Positions 1-9,613 of a DNA stretch of 64,000 bases are shown in pieces; position 1 is the stretch's first letter, and the number at the start of each line of letters is the position of its first letter. A model generated the notes under the pieces. That model did not search any database, was not told the origin of the DNA, and saw only the letters and a list, made by a program, of their open reading frames with translations. The translations under genes and the position numbers were made by a program. This DNA is from an uncultured Clostridia bacterium (GTDB lineage: Bacteria; Bacillota; Clostridia; Oscillospirales; CAG-272): the NCBI GenBank assembly GCA_947624995.1, contig CANQMS010000005.1, positions 1 through 64,000 on the forward strand. The letters run 5' to 3'.

Positions 1-78
1 TTTGGGGTGATAAGTCTTTTCCCGAGCACGCTTTTTACCCTGTATTTATTGATCTTTTTGTATTTCGCTCGGGGCTAG
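1..78 (+). CDS. C-terminal fragment of a membrane protein (truncated by window edge)
   Basis: Frame 1 is open from base 1 to TAG at 76-78: FGVISLFPSTLFTLYLLIFLYFARG*, hydrophobic, directly upstream of the next gene. Confidence 0.5.
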   Translation, partial: FGVISLFPSTLFTLYLLIFLYFARG

Positions 79-106
79 ATAATAGAAACGGAACGGAGGT
101 GAGGCT

Positions 107-1435
107 TTGGACCGCGAATATCTGAAGCGCGTTCTGACATATGTGATCGTTTCGGCGGTCGCGATAGGAATAATGATATACGTCGGGTACCATATGGTAA
201 GGGGCTTCACGTCCGAGGTCGAGGCGGAGCCGACGTATCTTGACACGTTTGACGAGGTCGCCTCGTTCGAGGCATATATACTGCGCCGCGAGCACGTAGT
301 CCGCGCGGGCGCGGACGGGATCGTGAACTATCTCGTGCGCGACGGCGAAAAGGTCGCGATAGGAGACAGCCTCGCCGATATCTGCCGCAGCGGGAGTACG
401 ACCGTCCGCGAGCGCATATCGGAGATCGACGAGACGATAAAAGAGCTTGAAAAGATAGATTCCGGCGCGGCACATTCGTCTACGTCGGACGCCGTGAATA
501 TAGAGGCGGGGATCCGCGAGATTTTGTATTCGCTGTCCGGCAGCGTGTCGGACAACGACATAGGCGCGGCGATCTCCGAGGCGGGCAGGATGAAGGCGGA
601 GCTCAACCGCCACGCGATCGTCACGGGAAAGCTCGAGGGCTTTTCGGACAGGATAGAGGAGCTGCGGGAGGAGCGGCGCGCGCTCTCCGCCAAGCTGACA
701 GACGTCGCGAAAACGGTCATGAGCGACGAGAGCGCGTATTTTTATTACGATGTCGACGGTTACGAATCCGCGTTTTCATTTGACGACATAGACGCGCTGA
801 CGCTCGACGAAATATACGCGATGACCGAGGCGCAGCCGACCTCTCCCGGGTCGGACGCGATAGGAAAGCTCGTGACCGACTACATGTGGTATATAGCGGT
901 GCCGACGGACCGCGCCTCGACTGTGTACTTCACCGAAGGGGAACAGTACGACGTCAACTTCGGCTCCGCCGACACAAAGCTGCCGATGACGCTCCGCTCG
1001 GTCAAGGCGGAGACGTCGGATGCCGGGCGGGCGGCGCTCATATTCGAATGCTCCGTTTTGCCCGACGACTTTGAGTTCACGCGGATGCAGCCCGTGTCTG
1101 TGACCGTCAGGTCCTACACGGGTTACAGGGTCCCGCTCTCGGCGGTCAGGGTGGTCAATTACGGCGGTGAGGACGTTACGGGCGTATACATTTTGTACGG
1201 CAGCGTCGTATATTTCCGCCGCGTCGAGATCGTCCTCTCACAGGACGGTTACGCGCTCTGCGACAGCGAGGCGGGAGTGCCCGAGGCGGGGGACGACTAT
1301 GACCCGTTCGAAGGGCAGGACACCCGTCCGCCTCCGGAAACGTCGGCTGCGGACAGCGTCCCGTACCTGTCGCTGTACGACATGGTCATAACGTCCGCGC
1401 GCGGACTTTACGACGGAAAGATCGTTGCGGGGTGA
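107..1435 (+). CDS. HlyD-family-like membrane fusion/adaptor protein
   Basis: 442-aa ORF with N-terminal TM, a biotinyl-lipoyl-like 'GADGIVNYLVRDGEKVAIGDSLADI' segment and a coiled coil; sits upstream of yggS-sepF. Confidence 0.7.
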   Translation: MDREYLKRVLTYVIVSAVAIGIMIYVGYHMVRGFTSEVEAEPTYLDTFDEVASFEAYILRREHVVRAGADGIVNYLVRDGEKVAIGDSLADICRSGSTTVRERISEIDETIKELEKIDSGAAHSSTSDAVNIEAGIREILYSLSGSVSDNDIGAAISEAGRMKAELNRHAIVTGKLEGFSDRIEELREERRALSAKLTDVAKTVMSDESAYFYYDVDGYESAFSFDDIDALTLDEIYAMTEAQPTSPGSDAIGKLVTDYMWYIAVPTDRASTVYFTEGEQYDVNFGSADTKLPMTLRSVKAETSDAGRAALIFECSVLPDDFEFTRMQPVSVTVRSYTGYRVPLSAVRVVNYGGEDVTGVYILYGSVVYFRRVEIVLSQDGYALCDSEAGVPEAGDDYDPFEGQDTRPPPETSAADSVPYLSLYDMVITSARGLYDGKIVAG

Positions 1436-2198
1436 TACTGTGGGAAATATTATATGCGGATACGATACCGACGTGCTGCGCGGAAACTTCGAAGAGGTGC
1501 GGGAAAATCTCCGCCTCGCGGGCGAGCGCTCGCCGCGGGGGCGCGCGCCGGAGCTGATAGCGGCGACTAAGACGGTACCGGTCGAGGTCATAAACTACGC
1601 GGCGGAAAATTTGGGACTGTCGCACATAGGCGAGAACCGCGTGCAGGAGCTGTGCGAAAAGTACGACAGGCTCGACCCGACCCTGACCGTCGACTTCATC
1701 GGAAAGCTCCAGACGAATAAGGTGAAGTACATCATCGACAAGGTCGCGATGATACATTCCGTCGACAGCGTTCACCTTGCCGACGAGATAAGCAGGCAGG
1801 CGGTGAAGGCGGGGCGCACGGTCGACGTGCTCGCCGAGGTGAATATCGGGCGCGAGGCGTCGAAAAGCGGCGTCATGCCGGAGGACGCGGTCGATTTTGC
1901 GCTCCGGATATCGGAGCTGCCGGGCATTTCGGTGCGCGGTATCATGACAATGGCGCCGAAATGTGACGAAAAATCGGATTATTATAAATATTTCGAAGAA
2001 ACTTATCGAATCTTTGTTGACTTTTTGCGAAAAAAACGGCATAATATAATAGAACCCGTATTATCAATGGGAATGAGCGACAGCTATGTCGCGGCAGCGG
2101 AAAAGGGAGCGACGGCGGTTCGCGTCGGAAGCGCGCTTTTCGGTGCCCGCGGCGGTGCTGCGGCGGTTTCCCATGACAATAAAATTATCGGAGGATAA
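1425..2198 (+). CDS. yggS: YggS/PROSC-family PLP homeostasis protein
   Basis: Motifs LIAATKTVP, IGENRVQEL, DFIGKLQTNKVKY, IMTMAP, LSMGMSDSY, VRVGSALFG. Confidence 0.93.
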   Translation: MRGDTVGNIICGYDTDVLRGNFEEVRENLRLAGERSPRGRAPELIAATKTVPVEVINYAAENLGLSHIGENRVQELCEKYDRLDPTLTVDFIGKLQTNKVKYIIDKVAMIHSVDSVHLADEISRQAVKAGRTVDVLAEVNIGREASKSGVMPEDAVDFALRISELPGISVRGIMTMAPKCDEKSDYYKYFEETYRIFVDFLRKKRHNIIEPVLSMGMSDSYVAAAEKGATAVRVGSALFGARGGAAAVSHDNKIIGG

Positions 2199-2205
2199 GA
2201 CTGAG

Positions 2206-2784
2206 ATGGGATTCATGGATAAGATAAAGAAGATAACCGGTGTTGAAGAATACGACGACAACGGTTACGATGACGACGGCTACTACGACGATCTCACGAG
2301 CGGATACGAGCCGGACGCTGACGGAATGGGTCAGGCGCAGCCTCAGCAGCAGCCCCCCATGCAGAACCAGTATGTCGGCGGATATTCCGCGCCGCAGGAC
2401 CAGTATTCGCGCGGCTATGCCGCTCCCTCTAATCCGGCGCCCGCGGCGGCTCCCTCGGTCATGGGCGGCATCAATCTCGGCGGCAGCGCGCTTCAGATGA
2501 AGGTCATCCGTCCCGAGAGCTTTGCGAGCGTCAACCAGATAGCCGATCATCTTCTGAGCCAGCGCACGGTCGTTCTCAACCTTGAGGCGACGAATAAGGA
2601 AACGGCGCGCAGACTCATAGACTTCCTCTCCGGCGTCGCATACTCGATCGACGGGTCGCTGAAGCGCATCGCAAACAACGCGTACATTATCACGCCCTCC
2701 AACGTCGATGTGAGCGGCGACCAGCTCCGCGAGCAGCGCCGTCCGCAGGCTCAGCAGACCGATGACGAGTCGTATAATTACTGA
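2206..2784 (+). CDS. sepF: Cell division protein SepF
   Basis: Start MGFMDKIKKITG with upstream GGAGG; C-terminal 'VIRPESFASVNQIADHLLSQRTVVLNLEATNKETARRLIDFLSGVAYSIDGSLKRIANNAYIITPSNVDVSG' typical of SepF. The track ORF starts upstream at 2086. Confidence 0.93.
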   Translation: MGFMDKIKKITGVEEYDDNGYDDDGYYDDLTSGYEPDADGMGQAQPQQQPPMQNQYVGGYSAPQDQYSRGYAAPSNPAPAAAPSVMGGINLGGSALQMKVIRPESFASVNQIADHLLSQRTVVLNLEATNKETARRLIDFLSGVAYSIDGSLKRIANNAYIITPSNVDVSGDQLREQRRPQAQQTDDESYNY

Positions 2785-2861
2785 TCCCGAAAAGACAGTT
2801 TTTCACGGCTCCGGAACATTCAATAATCCTGCCGTATCAGGCAACGGGTACGGCACTTTTA

Positions 2862-2890
2862 TTGTACCGTCGAAAAAACTGTAATATTAT
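2862..2890 (+). promoter_or_regulatory. Putative sigma-A promoter (TTGTAC-17-TATTAT) upstream of ylmH-like gene
   Basis: -35/-10 hexamers read directly, 17-nt spacer. Confidence 0.45.
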
Positions 2891-2962
2891 GGCAGCGACG
2901 TCGCCGGCATTGCCGCGGCAGGCAGGTCCGAATGCCGGAGGCTCGGAGATCGGGGAGCGCTT

Positions 2963-3763
2963 ATGAATACGGAATTTGACAGTGAGCTTTTTTCCGCGCG
3001 CGTTCTCGACCTCTCCGACCGCGCGGAGCGCGGCGAGGCTGCCGTCGGCGGCTTTTATACGCCGCGTGAGATCTTTACGGCGACGGAGATACTTCTCCGC
3101 CGCGGCAGGAAGGGGACTTTTGCGTTTTTCGGCGGCTATGACGGAGCCGAGCGGCAGAGACTGTGCTGCCTGCCGGACTATATGCTGTACGAGGGGACGG
3201 AAGAGGAGCTTTCGCGCGTCGCCGCGGTGACCGTCGGAGAAGAAACGTCCGTTCTCCGCGTAAGCGGCAGCGGGTTTCGCACACTGTCGCACCGCGATTT
3301 TATGGGTGCGATACTGAATTTGGGCATAAAACGACACACGGTCGGAGATATCATAACAGATGAGGACGGGCACGGGGCGTACGTGTTCTGCGACCGCAGG
3401 ATCTCGGGATATATCGCCGGGAACCTTTCACGCGTCGCGTCGGATGCCGTGACCGCCGCCGAGGCGGTGCTTCCGGAGGGATTTGCTCCGGAGCGCAAAA
3501 CGGAGCCGATATCGGACACGGTCGCGTCCGAGCGCGCGGACTGCGTCGCCGCGGCTCTCGCAAATATGCCGCGCGACCGCGCCAAGTCGATGATAACGTC
3601 GGGTCTCGTCGAGGTCAACTATGAGGTCATGACAAAGCCGGACGAGAAGCTCTGCCCGGGGGACATCGTTTCCGTCCGCGGATGCGGCAGGTTCCGCATA
3701 TGCGGGTTTGACGGTGTCACGCGCCGCGGCAGGCTTCGCCTTTTGGCTGAAAAATTTATATAG
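2963..3763 (+). CDS. YlmH-family S4-domain RNA-binding protein
   Basis: S4 signature 'RADCVAAALANMPRDRAKSMITSGLVEVNYEVMTKPDEKLCPGDIVSVRGCGRFRI'; located between sepF and divIVA. Confidence 0.88.
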   Translation: MNTEFDSELFSARVLDLSDRAERGEAAVGGFYTPREIFTATEILLRRGRKGTFAFFGGYDGAERQRLCCLPDYMLYEGTEEELSRVAAVTVGEETSVLRVSGSGFRTLSHRDFMGAILNLGIKRHTVGDIITDEDGHGAYVFCDRRISGYIAGNLSRVASDAVTAAEAVLPEGFAPERKTEPISDTVASERADCVAAALANMPRDRAKSMITSGLVEVNYEVMTKPDEKLCPGDIVSVRGCGRFRICGFDGVTRRGRLRLLAEKFI

Positions 3764-3783
3764 CGGAAGCTGAAGGAGCAGAA

Positions 3784-4989
3784 ATGTTTTCACCCGAAGA
3801 AATAGATAAGATCAGCTTTTCACGTGCGATGTACGGCTATTCGCCGCTCGAAACGGATGAGTTTCTGTCGCATGTAAAGACAGTTGTCTCCGAGCTGTGC
3901 CGCGAGAACGAGACTCTGCGCCGCGCGCTCGGCGACGCGCGTTTTGAGACCGCAAAAATGAAGCTCGGACGCGCGGAGCTTGAAGAGGAGCTCGGGCGCG
4001 AGCTCGACGCGCTCAGAAGAAAGCTGGCGGAGGCGGAAGCCATCGTCGAAACTCAGCGCTACGAGGTGGCGGAGCTGCGCCGCGAGCTTGCGGAGACGGG
4101 AGCTGCGGCACACGCCGACGGGATTCCGGTCGCCGCTTATTCCGCGCCGGACGACGAATACGGCGAGGACGAAACGCCGACCTCGGACGAATTGACCGCC
4201 GAGCCCGAAGAGGCAGCCGAGCCCGAGACGGCATCCGAGCCCGAGACGGCATCCGAGCCGGAAGCGGCAGCGGAGCCCGAGGCTACAGCGGAGCCGGAAT
4301 CGGGGGCAGAGCCCGAAGAGGCAGTCGAGCCCGAGGAGACGTCGGAGCCGGAAACGGCAGCGGAGCCTGAGACGGAAACGGCAGCGGAGCCTGAGACGGA
4401 AACGGAGTCGGAAGACGAGCTTGACGACATTTTCTCCGATCTGCAAAAGATGCTCGTCGACTGGGACGAGGAGACAGACGGCGCCGACATAGCGACGATA
4501 ATGCCGGACGGCACGATCCTGACCGAAAACGCGCCGACGGTGCCCGAAGAGAGCGCGGAACAGGCGCAACCGGAAGCTCCGGATACGGAAGCTCCGGACG
4601 GCGATCTGCCGCCCGCAGACGCCACCGCCGAAACGGACGGGGAATCGGACGACGGCGGGATATCCGATCTTGACCGCCTTTTTCGCATCATGGCGGACCC
4701 TTCGGCGGGAGAGGACGATATACGGGATAAGTATCAGGTCGGATTGTTCGCGGACGAGCCTCAGGATTACGATGAAGATACGCCTCCCGAAAAAGCGGCG
4801 CAGGAAGTGACGCCGACGTATAAAAAGCGGAGATACCGCATGAAAAAGAAAGGCAGACCGGCGGCTCAGGCGAAGAGCGCGCCGGAGCCCGACCCCGCAG
4901 AGGATGAAAACGAGGACGAGAACATACTTGCCGCGCTCAAGTCCGAATATAACACGTATAATTACATTTTCGGCGACGGAAAGAAATAA
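3784..4989 (+). CDS. DivIVA domain-containing protein with long acidic repeat region
   Basis: N-terminus 'FSPEEIDKISFSRAMYGYSPLETDEFLSHVKTVVSELCREN' matches DivIVA; followed by A/T/S-E-P-E repeats. Confidence 0.9.
   Translation: MFSPEEIDKISFSRAMYGYSPLETDEFLSHVKTVVSELCRENETLRRALGDARFETAKMKLGRAELEEELGRELDALRRKLAEAEAIVETQRYEVAELRRELAETGAAAHADGIPVAAYSAPDDEYGEDETPTSDELTAEPEEAAEPETASEPETASEPEAAAEPEATAEPESGAEPEEAVEPEETSEPETAAEPETETAAEPETETESEDELDDIFSDLQKMLVDWDEETDGADIATIMPDGTILTENAPTVPEESAEQAQPEAPDTEAPDGDLPPADATAETDGESDDGGISDLDRLFRIMADPSAGEDDIRDKYQVGLFADEPQDYDEDTPPEKAAQEVTPTYKKRRYRMKKKGRPAAQAKSAPEPDPAEDENEDENILAALKSEYNTYNYIFGDGKK
4195..4420 (+). repeat. In-frame degenerate AEPE-type repeat in DivIVA-like gene
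   Basis: Repeated 'gc(g/a) ga(g) cc(c/g) ga(g/a)' units encoding (A/S)EPE. Confidence 0.8.
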
Positions 4990-5016
4990 GCCGGAATAAA
5001 GGAGACATTTTTACAC

Positions 5017-7821
5017 ATGGCAACCGATTACACAAGCACGCTGAACCTCCCGAAAACGAGCTTCCCGATGAGGGCGAACCTCCCGGAGCGCGAGCCAGAG
5101 ATGCTGAAATACTGGGAGTCCATCGACCTCTATAATAAAATGCTCGCCAAAAACGAGGACGGAGAGCCGTTCATCCTCCACGACGGTCCGCCCTTCTCTA
5201 ACGGCAACATCCACATGGGCACGGCGATGAACAAGATACTGAAGGACTTCATCGTCAAGTCGAAGACCATGGAGGGGTACCGCGCGCCGTACAGACCCGG
5301 CTGGGATAACCACGGTATGCCGATCGAATCCGCGATAATCAAGAAAAACAAGCTCGACAGAAAGCGCATGAGCATACCCGAGTTCCGCTCGGCGTGCGAA
5401 AAGTTCGCGTCCGACTATGTCGACATTCAGAGAAATTCGTTCAGGCGGCTCGGCGTGACCGGCGACTGGGAGAACCCGTATCTGACGATGTCCCCGTCGT
5501 TTGAGGCGCGCGAGGTCAAGGTGTTCGGCAAGATGTTTGAGCGCGGCTACATCTACCGCGGGCTCAAGCCCGTTTACTGGTGCCCGCACGACGAAACGGC
5601 GCTTGCCGAGGCGGAGATCGAATACGCGGACGATAAATGTACTTCGATATATGTAAAATTCAAGGTCGCGGACGACAAGGGAAAGCTCTTTGACGTCTGC
5701 CCGAAGGATAACACATATTTCATCATCTGGACGACGACGACGTGGACGCTGCCGGGCAACCTCGCGATAGCGCTCTCGCCCGTCGAGAATTACGTTGCCG
5801 TAAGAGCGGAGGGAGGCGAATGCTATATCGTCGCCGAGGCGCTCTGCGAAAAGACGATGAAGGAGGGCGGCGTCGAAAGCTACGAGATCCTCCGCACGCT
5901 GCGCGGCGACGAGTTCGAATACATGGTCGCGCGCCATCCGTTCCTCGACCGCGATTCTGTCGTTGTGAACGCAGACTACGTCACGATGGACAGCGGCACG
6001 GGCTGCGTCCACACCGCTCCCGGTTTCGGCGCGGACGACTATGTGACGTGCAAAAGATATAATATCGATATAATCGTCCCCGTGGACGACAGGGGATATC
6101 AGACCGCAGACGCCGGAAAATACGCCGGCATGTACTACGAGGATTCGAACGCGGCTATCCTTGCCGATATGAAGGAATCCGGCGCGCTCTTTGCCTCGGA
6201 GGAGGTCGTACACAGCTATCCGCACTGCTGGCGCTGCAAGCACCCGATAATCTTCCGCGCGACGGCGCAGTGGTTCTGCTCGGTCGACGCGTTCGTGAAC
6301 GAGGCAGTAAAGGCGACGGAGGCTGTCGAGTGGCTGCCGGCGTGGGGCGGCGACCGCATCCGCTCCATGATGAGCGAGCGCTCTGACTGGTGCATCTCGC
6401 GCCAGCGCCACTGGGGTCTCCCGATCCCGGTGTTCTACTGCTCCGACTGCGGCGAGCCCGTCTGCACGCCCGAAACGATAAGCGCGGTCTCCGAGCTCTT
6501 CGGCGAGTTCGGCTCAAACGCGTGGTTCGAGCGCGAGGCGGAGGACATTCTGCCCTCCGGCTTTGTGTGCCCGCACTGCGGCGGCGTTCATTTTACGAAG
6601 GAGACGGACACGCTTGACGGCTGGTTTGACTCCGGCTCGAGCCATTTCGCGGTCATGGCGGACTACCCGTTCGCGAACGGGACGGCGGACATGTACCTCG
6701 AGGGGGCGGATCAGTACCGCGGCTGGTTCCAGTCCTCGCTCCTTACCTCGGTCGGCGCCGGAGACGGCGCGCACGCGCCGTATAAGACGGTGCTCACGCA
6801 CGGCTGGACTGTCGACGGCGAGGGCAAGGCGATGCACAAGTCGCTCGGCAACAGCATCGCGCCCGAGGATGTGATAAAGAAATACGGCGCGGATCTCGTG
6901 CGCCTGTGGGTCGCCTCGAGCGATTACAGGGTGGACGTGCGCGTTTCGGACAACATTTTCAAGCAGCTCTCCGAGACGTACCGCAAAATAAGGAACACGG
7001 CGCGCATCATGATGGCGAACATCGGGGACTTCGATCCCGACACGGACGCCGTCCCGGTCGACGAGCTCTACGACATCGACAAGTGGGCGCTCTCGAAGGT
7101 GAACGCGCTCGCGAAGGTCGTGCGCGAGGCTTACGACAGCTATGAATTCCACGTCGTTTACCATTCCATCAACAATTTCTGCACGATAGATATGTCGAAG
7201 CTCTATATCGACATAACGAAGGACCGCGTCTATACCGAGGCGGCGGCGAGCACGGCGCGCCGTTCGGCGCAGACCGCGATGTACCTGATTTTGCACTCGC
7301 TTGTCAGGATGGTCTCGCCGCTCATCGCGTTCACGGGCGAGGAGATCTGGCAGGCGATGCCGCACGGCAAGGACGACGTCCGCGAGAGCGTCTTCTGCAA
7401 CAGGCTGCCCGAGTTTCGCCCCGAGTGGGAGTTCGGCGACATCGCGGAGAGATATGAGTCGATGCTCTCCGAGCGCGACATCGTCATGGCGGCGCTCGAG
7501 GGCGCGAGGGCGGCAAAGCTCATCGGCAAGTCGCTCGACGCGAAGGTGGATATTTATTCGACGGACGGCGACAGGCTCATGACGCTTGCATCGTTCAGCG
7601 GGGAGGAGCTCGAGGACGTGTTCATCACGTCCGGCGTGAAGCTGCACAGCGGTCAGGCTCCGGAGGGCGCATACGTGTCCGAGGCGGACCCGGCGCTCGC
7701 GGTGCTCGTCTCCGCCGCGGACGGCGAGCGGTGCGACCGCTGCTGGAAATATTCCGAGGACTGCGTGCATGACGGAGAGGGGACGCTCTGCCGCCGCTGC
7801 CGCGAGATCGTCTCGAAATGA
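5017..7821 (+). CDS. ileS: Isoleucyl-tRNA synthetase
   Basis: HDGPPFSNGNIHMGTAMNKILKD, YRPGWDNHGMPIE, DTLDGWFDSGSSH, KMSKS-like 'GKAMHKSLGN', C-terminal zinc motif CDRCWKYSEDC..LCRRC. Confidence 0.97.
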   Translation: MATDYTSTLNLPKTSFPMRANLPEREPEMLKYWESIDLYNKMLAKNEDGEPFILHDGPPFSNGNIHMGTAMNKILKDFIVKSKTMEGYRAPYRPGWDNHGMPIESAIIKKNKLDRKRMSIPEFRSACEKFASDYVDIQRNSFRRLGVTGDWENPYLTMSPSFEAREVKVFGKMFERGYIYRGLKPVYWCPHDETALAEAEIEYADDKCTSIYVKFKVADDKGKLFDVCPKDNTYFIIWTTTTWTLPGNLAIALSPVENYVAVRAEGGECYIVAEALCEKTMKEGGVESYEILRTLRGDEFEYMVARHPFLDRDSVVVNADYVTMDSGTGCVHTAPGFGADDYVTCKRYNIDIIVPVDDRGYQTADAGKYAGMYYEDSNAAILADMKESGALFASEEVVHSYPHCWRCKHPIIFRATAQWFCSVDAFVNEAVKATEAVEWLPAWGGDRIRSMMSERSDWCISRQRHWGLPIPVFYCSDCGEPVCTPETISAVSELFGEFGSNAWFEREAEDILPSGFVCPHCGGVHFTKETDTLDGWFDSGSSHFAVMADYPFANGTADMYLEGADQYRGWFQSSLLTSVGAGDGAHAPYKTVLTHGWTVDGEGKAMHKSLGNSIAPEDVIKKYGADLVRLWVASSDYRVDVRVSDNIFKQLSETYRKIRNTARIMMANIGDFDPDTDAVPVDELYDIDKWALSKVNALAKVVREAYDSYEFHVVYHSINNFCTIDMSKLYIDITKDRVYTEAAASTARRSAQTAMYLILHSLVRMVSPLIAFTGEEIWQAMPHGKDDVRESVFCNRLPEFRPEWEFGDIAERYESMLSERDIVMAALEGARAAKLIGKSLDAKVDIYSTDGDRLMTLASFSGEELEDVFITSGVKLHSGQAPEGAYVSEADPALAVLVSAADGERCDRCWKYSEDCVHDGEGTLCRRCREIVSK

Positions 7822-8435
7822 TTTTTGTATACTATCTGATCGCGCTCGCCGTCGTTCTGCTCGATCAGCTTACAAAGCATCTTGCAGTTGAATTCCTGAA
7901 GCCGGCGGGCAGCGTCCCGCTCATAGACGGCGTTCTTCATCTGTCATACGTTGAGAACACGGGCGCCGCGTTCGGGATCATGAAGAACAGCCGCTGGCTG
8001 TTCATGGTCATCTCGGTTGTCGCGATAATAATTCTGATATACGTCATCGCGAAATACGGGAAGGGGCACGCGTTTGCATCCGTCGCGGTCGCGATGATAC
8101 TCGGCGGCGGCATCGGGAACATGATTGACCGCGTGCGCATCGGGTACGTGATAGACTTTATTGACTTCCGGCTCATAAACTTTGCCGTGTTCAACGTCGC
8201 GGATTCGTTCGTGACCGTCGGCGCGCTGCTGCTCGTGTGCTTCCTCATCTCGGAGATGGCGCGCGAGTCAAAGGCGGCAAAAGCGGCGGCAGCGGACGCG
8301 GACGGGGTCGAACGTGAGGAAGATGACGCAGTTGACGCCGAAAAAGGCGACGACGAAGACAACGAAGACAACGCAGACGACGCAAAGGACGCGGACAAAG
8401 CCGATGATGAAGACAGCGGGAAAAATGATGGCTGA
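7818..8435 (+). CDS. lspA: Lipoprotein signal peptidase with acidic C-terminal tail
   Basis: DQLTKH, VENTGAAFGI, GGGIGNMIDR, VIDFIDF, FNVADSFVTVG; ATG overlaps ileS stop. Confidence 0.94.
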   Translation: MIFVYYLIALAVVLLDQLTKHLAVEFLKPAGSVPLIDGVLHLSYVENTGAAFGIMKNSRWLFMVISVVAIIILIYVIAKYGKGHAFASVAVAMILGGGIGNMIDRVRIGYVIDFIDFRLINFAVFNVADSFVTVGALLLVCFLISEMARESKAAKAAAADADGVEREEDDAVDAEKGDDEDNEDNADDAKDADKADDEDSGKNDG

Positions 8436-9369
8436 AAAAGAGCTTTATTCTGTAACGGAAGAAAACGTCGGGGCGCGCCTCGACGTTTTTGTCTCTGCTG
8501 CGGCGGGCGTCACACGTTCCGCGGCGCAGCGGCTGATAGAGGCGGGAGATGTCACCGTCGGGGGCGCGGCAAGACCGAAAAATTATCTGCTTCGCGCCGG
8601 GGACGAGGTATTCGTATCAGTCCCGGAGCCGGAGGCGTGCGAAGCGGAGCCGGAGGACATACCGCTCGATGTCGTTTACGAGGACGGCGACATCATTGTC
8701 GTGAACAAGCCGCGCGGCATGGTCGTCCACCCGGCGGCAGGAAACGAGCACGGCACGCTCGTGAACGCGCTTTTGTTCCACTGCGGCGGCTCGCTCTCCG
8801 GCATCGGCGGCGTTTACAGACCGGGGATCGTACACAGGATCGACAAGGACACGACCGGGCTTATCGCGGCGGCAAAGAACGACGCGGCGCACGAGGCGCT
8901 GTCCCGGCAGCTCGCGTCGCACGAGATGCACAGGATATATAGGGCTCTCGCCGTCGGGACGCTGCGCGACGACAAGGGCACGGTGGACGCGCCGATAGGG
9001 CGGCACCCAACTGACAGAAAGCGGATGGCAGTCGTCGCCGGGGGACGCGAGGCGAGGACGGATTATACCGTCGTCTCGCGCATGACCTCGCGCGAGCGCG
9101 AGTCGTTTTCGTATATAGAATGCAGACTCCACACGGGGCGGACGCATCAGATACGCGTACACATGGCGTATCTCGGTCATCCGCTCGCGGGAGACGCGGT
9201 CTACGGCGGCGGAAAGACGAAATTCGAGTGGCTGCACTGTACGTCGGGGCAGCTGCTGCACGCGTATAAACTGCTGCTGCGCCACCCGAGAACGGGGAAA
9301 GAAATGGAGTTCGAGGCGCCGCTCCCCGCAGATTTCGCCTCGGCGCTCGGTATGCTCGCGGGGGAGTGA
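8428..9369 (+). CDS. RluD-family pseudouridine synthase
   Basis: S4 domain then 'GIVHRIDKDTTGLIAAAKND' and 'LHTGRTHQIRVHMAYLGHPLAGD'. ATG at 8428 preferred to the track start at 8314. Confidence 0.93.
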   Translation: MAEKELYSVTEENVGARLDVFVSAAAGVTRSAAQRLIEAGDVTVGGAARPKNYLLRAGDEVFVSVPEPEACEAEPEDIPLDVVYEDGDIIVVNKPRGMVVHPAAGNEHGTLVNALLFHCGGSLSGIGGVYRPGIVHRIDKDTTGLIAAAKNDAAHEALSRQLASHEMHRIYRALAVGTLRDDKGTVDAPIGRHPTDRKRMAVVAGGREARTDYTVVSRMTSRERESFSYIECRLHTGRTHQIRVHMAYLGHPLAGDAVYGGGKTKFEWLHCTSGQLLHAYKLLLRHPRTGKEMEFEAPLPADFASALGMLAGE

Positions 9370-9407
9370 ATGGGATATAACTGCGGGGGAGTGAATGGAA
9401 TATAACC
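9358..9407. repeat. 25-bp direct repeat, two copies plus partial third
   Basis: gcgggggagtgaatgggatataact / gcgggggagtgaatggaatataacc / gcggggga; first copy contains the rluD-like stop codon. Confidence 0.85.
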
Positions 9408-9470
9408 GCGGGGGAAGAAACTTTCGGGAAAGTTTCTTCCCCCGCGACCCCTTTTTTCAAAGCTTTTTAT
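9407..9470 (+). repeat. Hairpin-plus-tail intergenic repeat, copy A
   Basis: 18-bp perfect stem cgcgggggaagaaacttt-cggg-aaagtttcttcccccgcg followed by accccttttttcaaagctttttat. Confidence 0.8.
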
Positions 9471-9546
9471 TGATCGAGTAAGGGGCATAAAGGAGCTTGA
9501 AAAAACGGGTCGGGCAAATTTATTTCGGGAAAAATGCGGGACGGTA

Positions 9547-9575
9547 TTGCATAGAGGGGCGGCGTGTGCTATAAT
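9547..9575 (+). promoter_or_regulatory. Putative promoter TTGCAT-17-TATAAT (extended TGc)
   Basis: Read directly; upstream of ZIP transporter gene. Confidence 0.6.
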
Positions 9576-9613
9576 CATCCGTGCTTATATAGACTGCATT
9601 TTTTCACGGTTTT

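Noticed and set aside
4990-5016. T-box leader upstream of ileS
   Set aside because: Only 27 bp separate divIVA-like gene and ileS; no room and no T-box motif.
5011-6411. 466-aa ORF antisense to ileS (and similar 6514..7770)
   Set aside because: ileS is unambiguous; antisense translations lack any recognisable domain.
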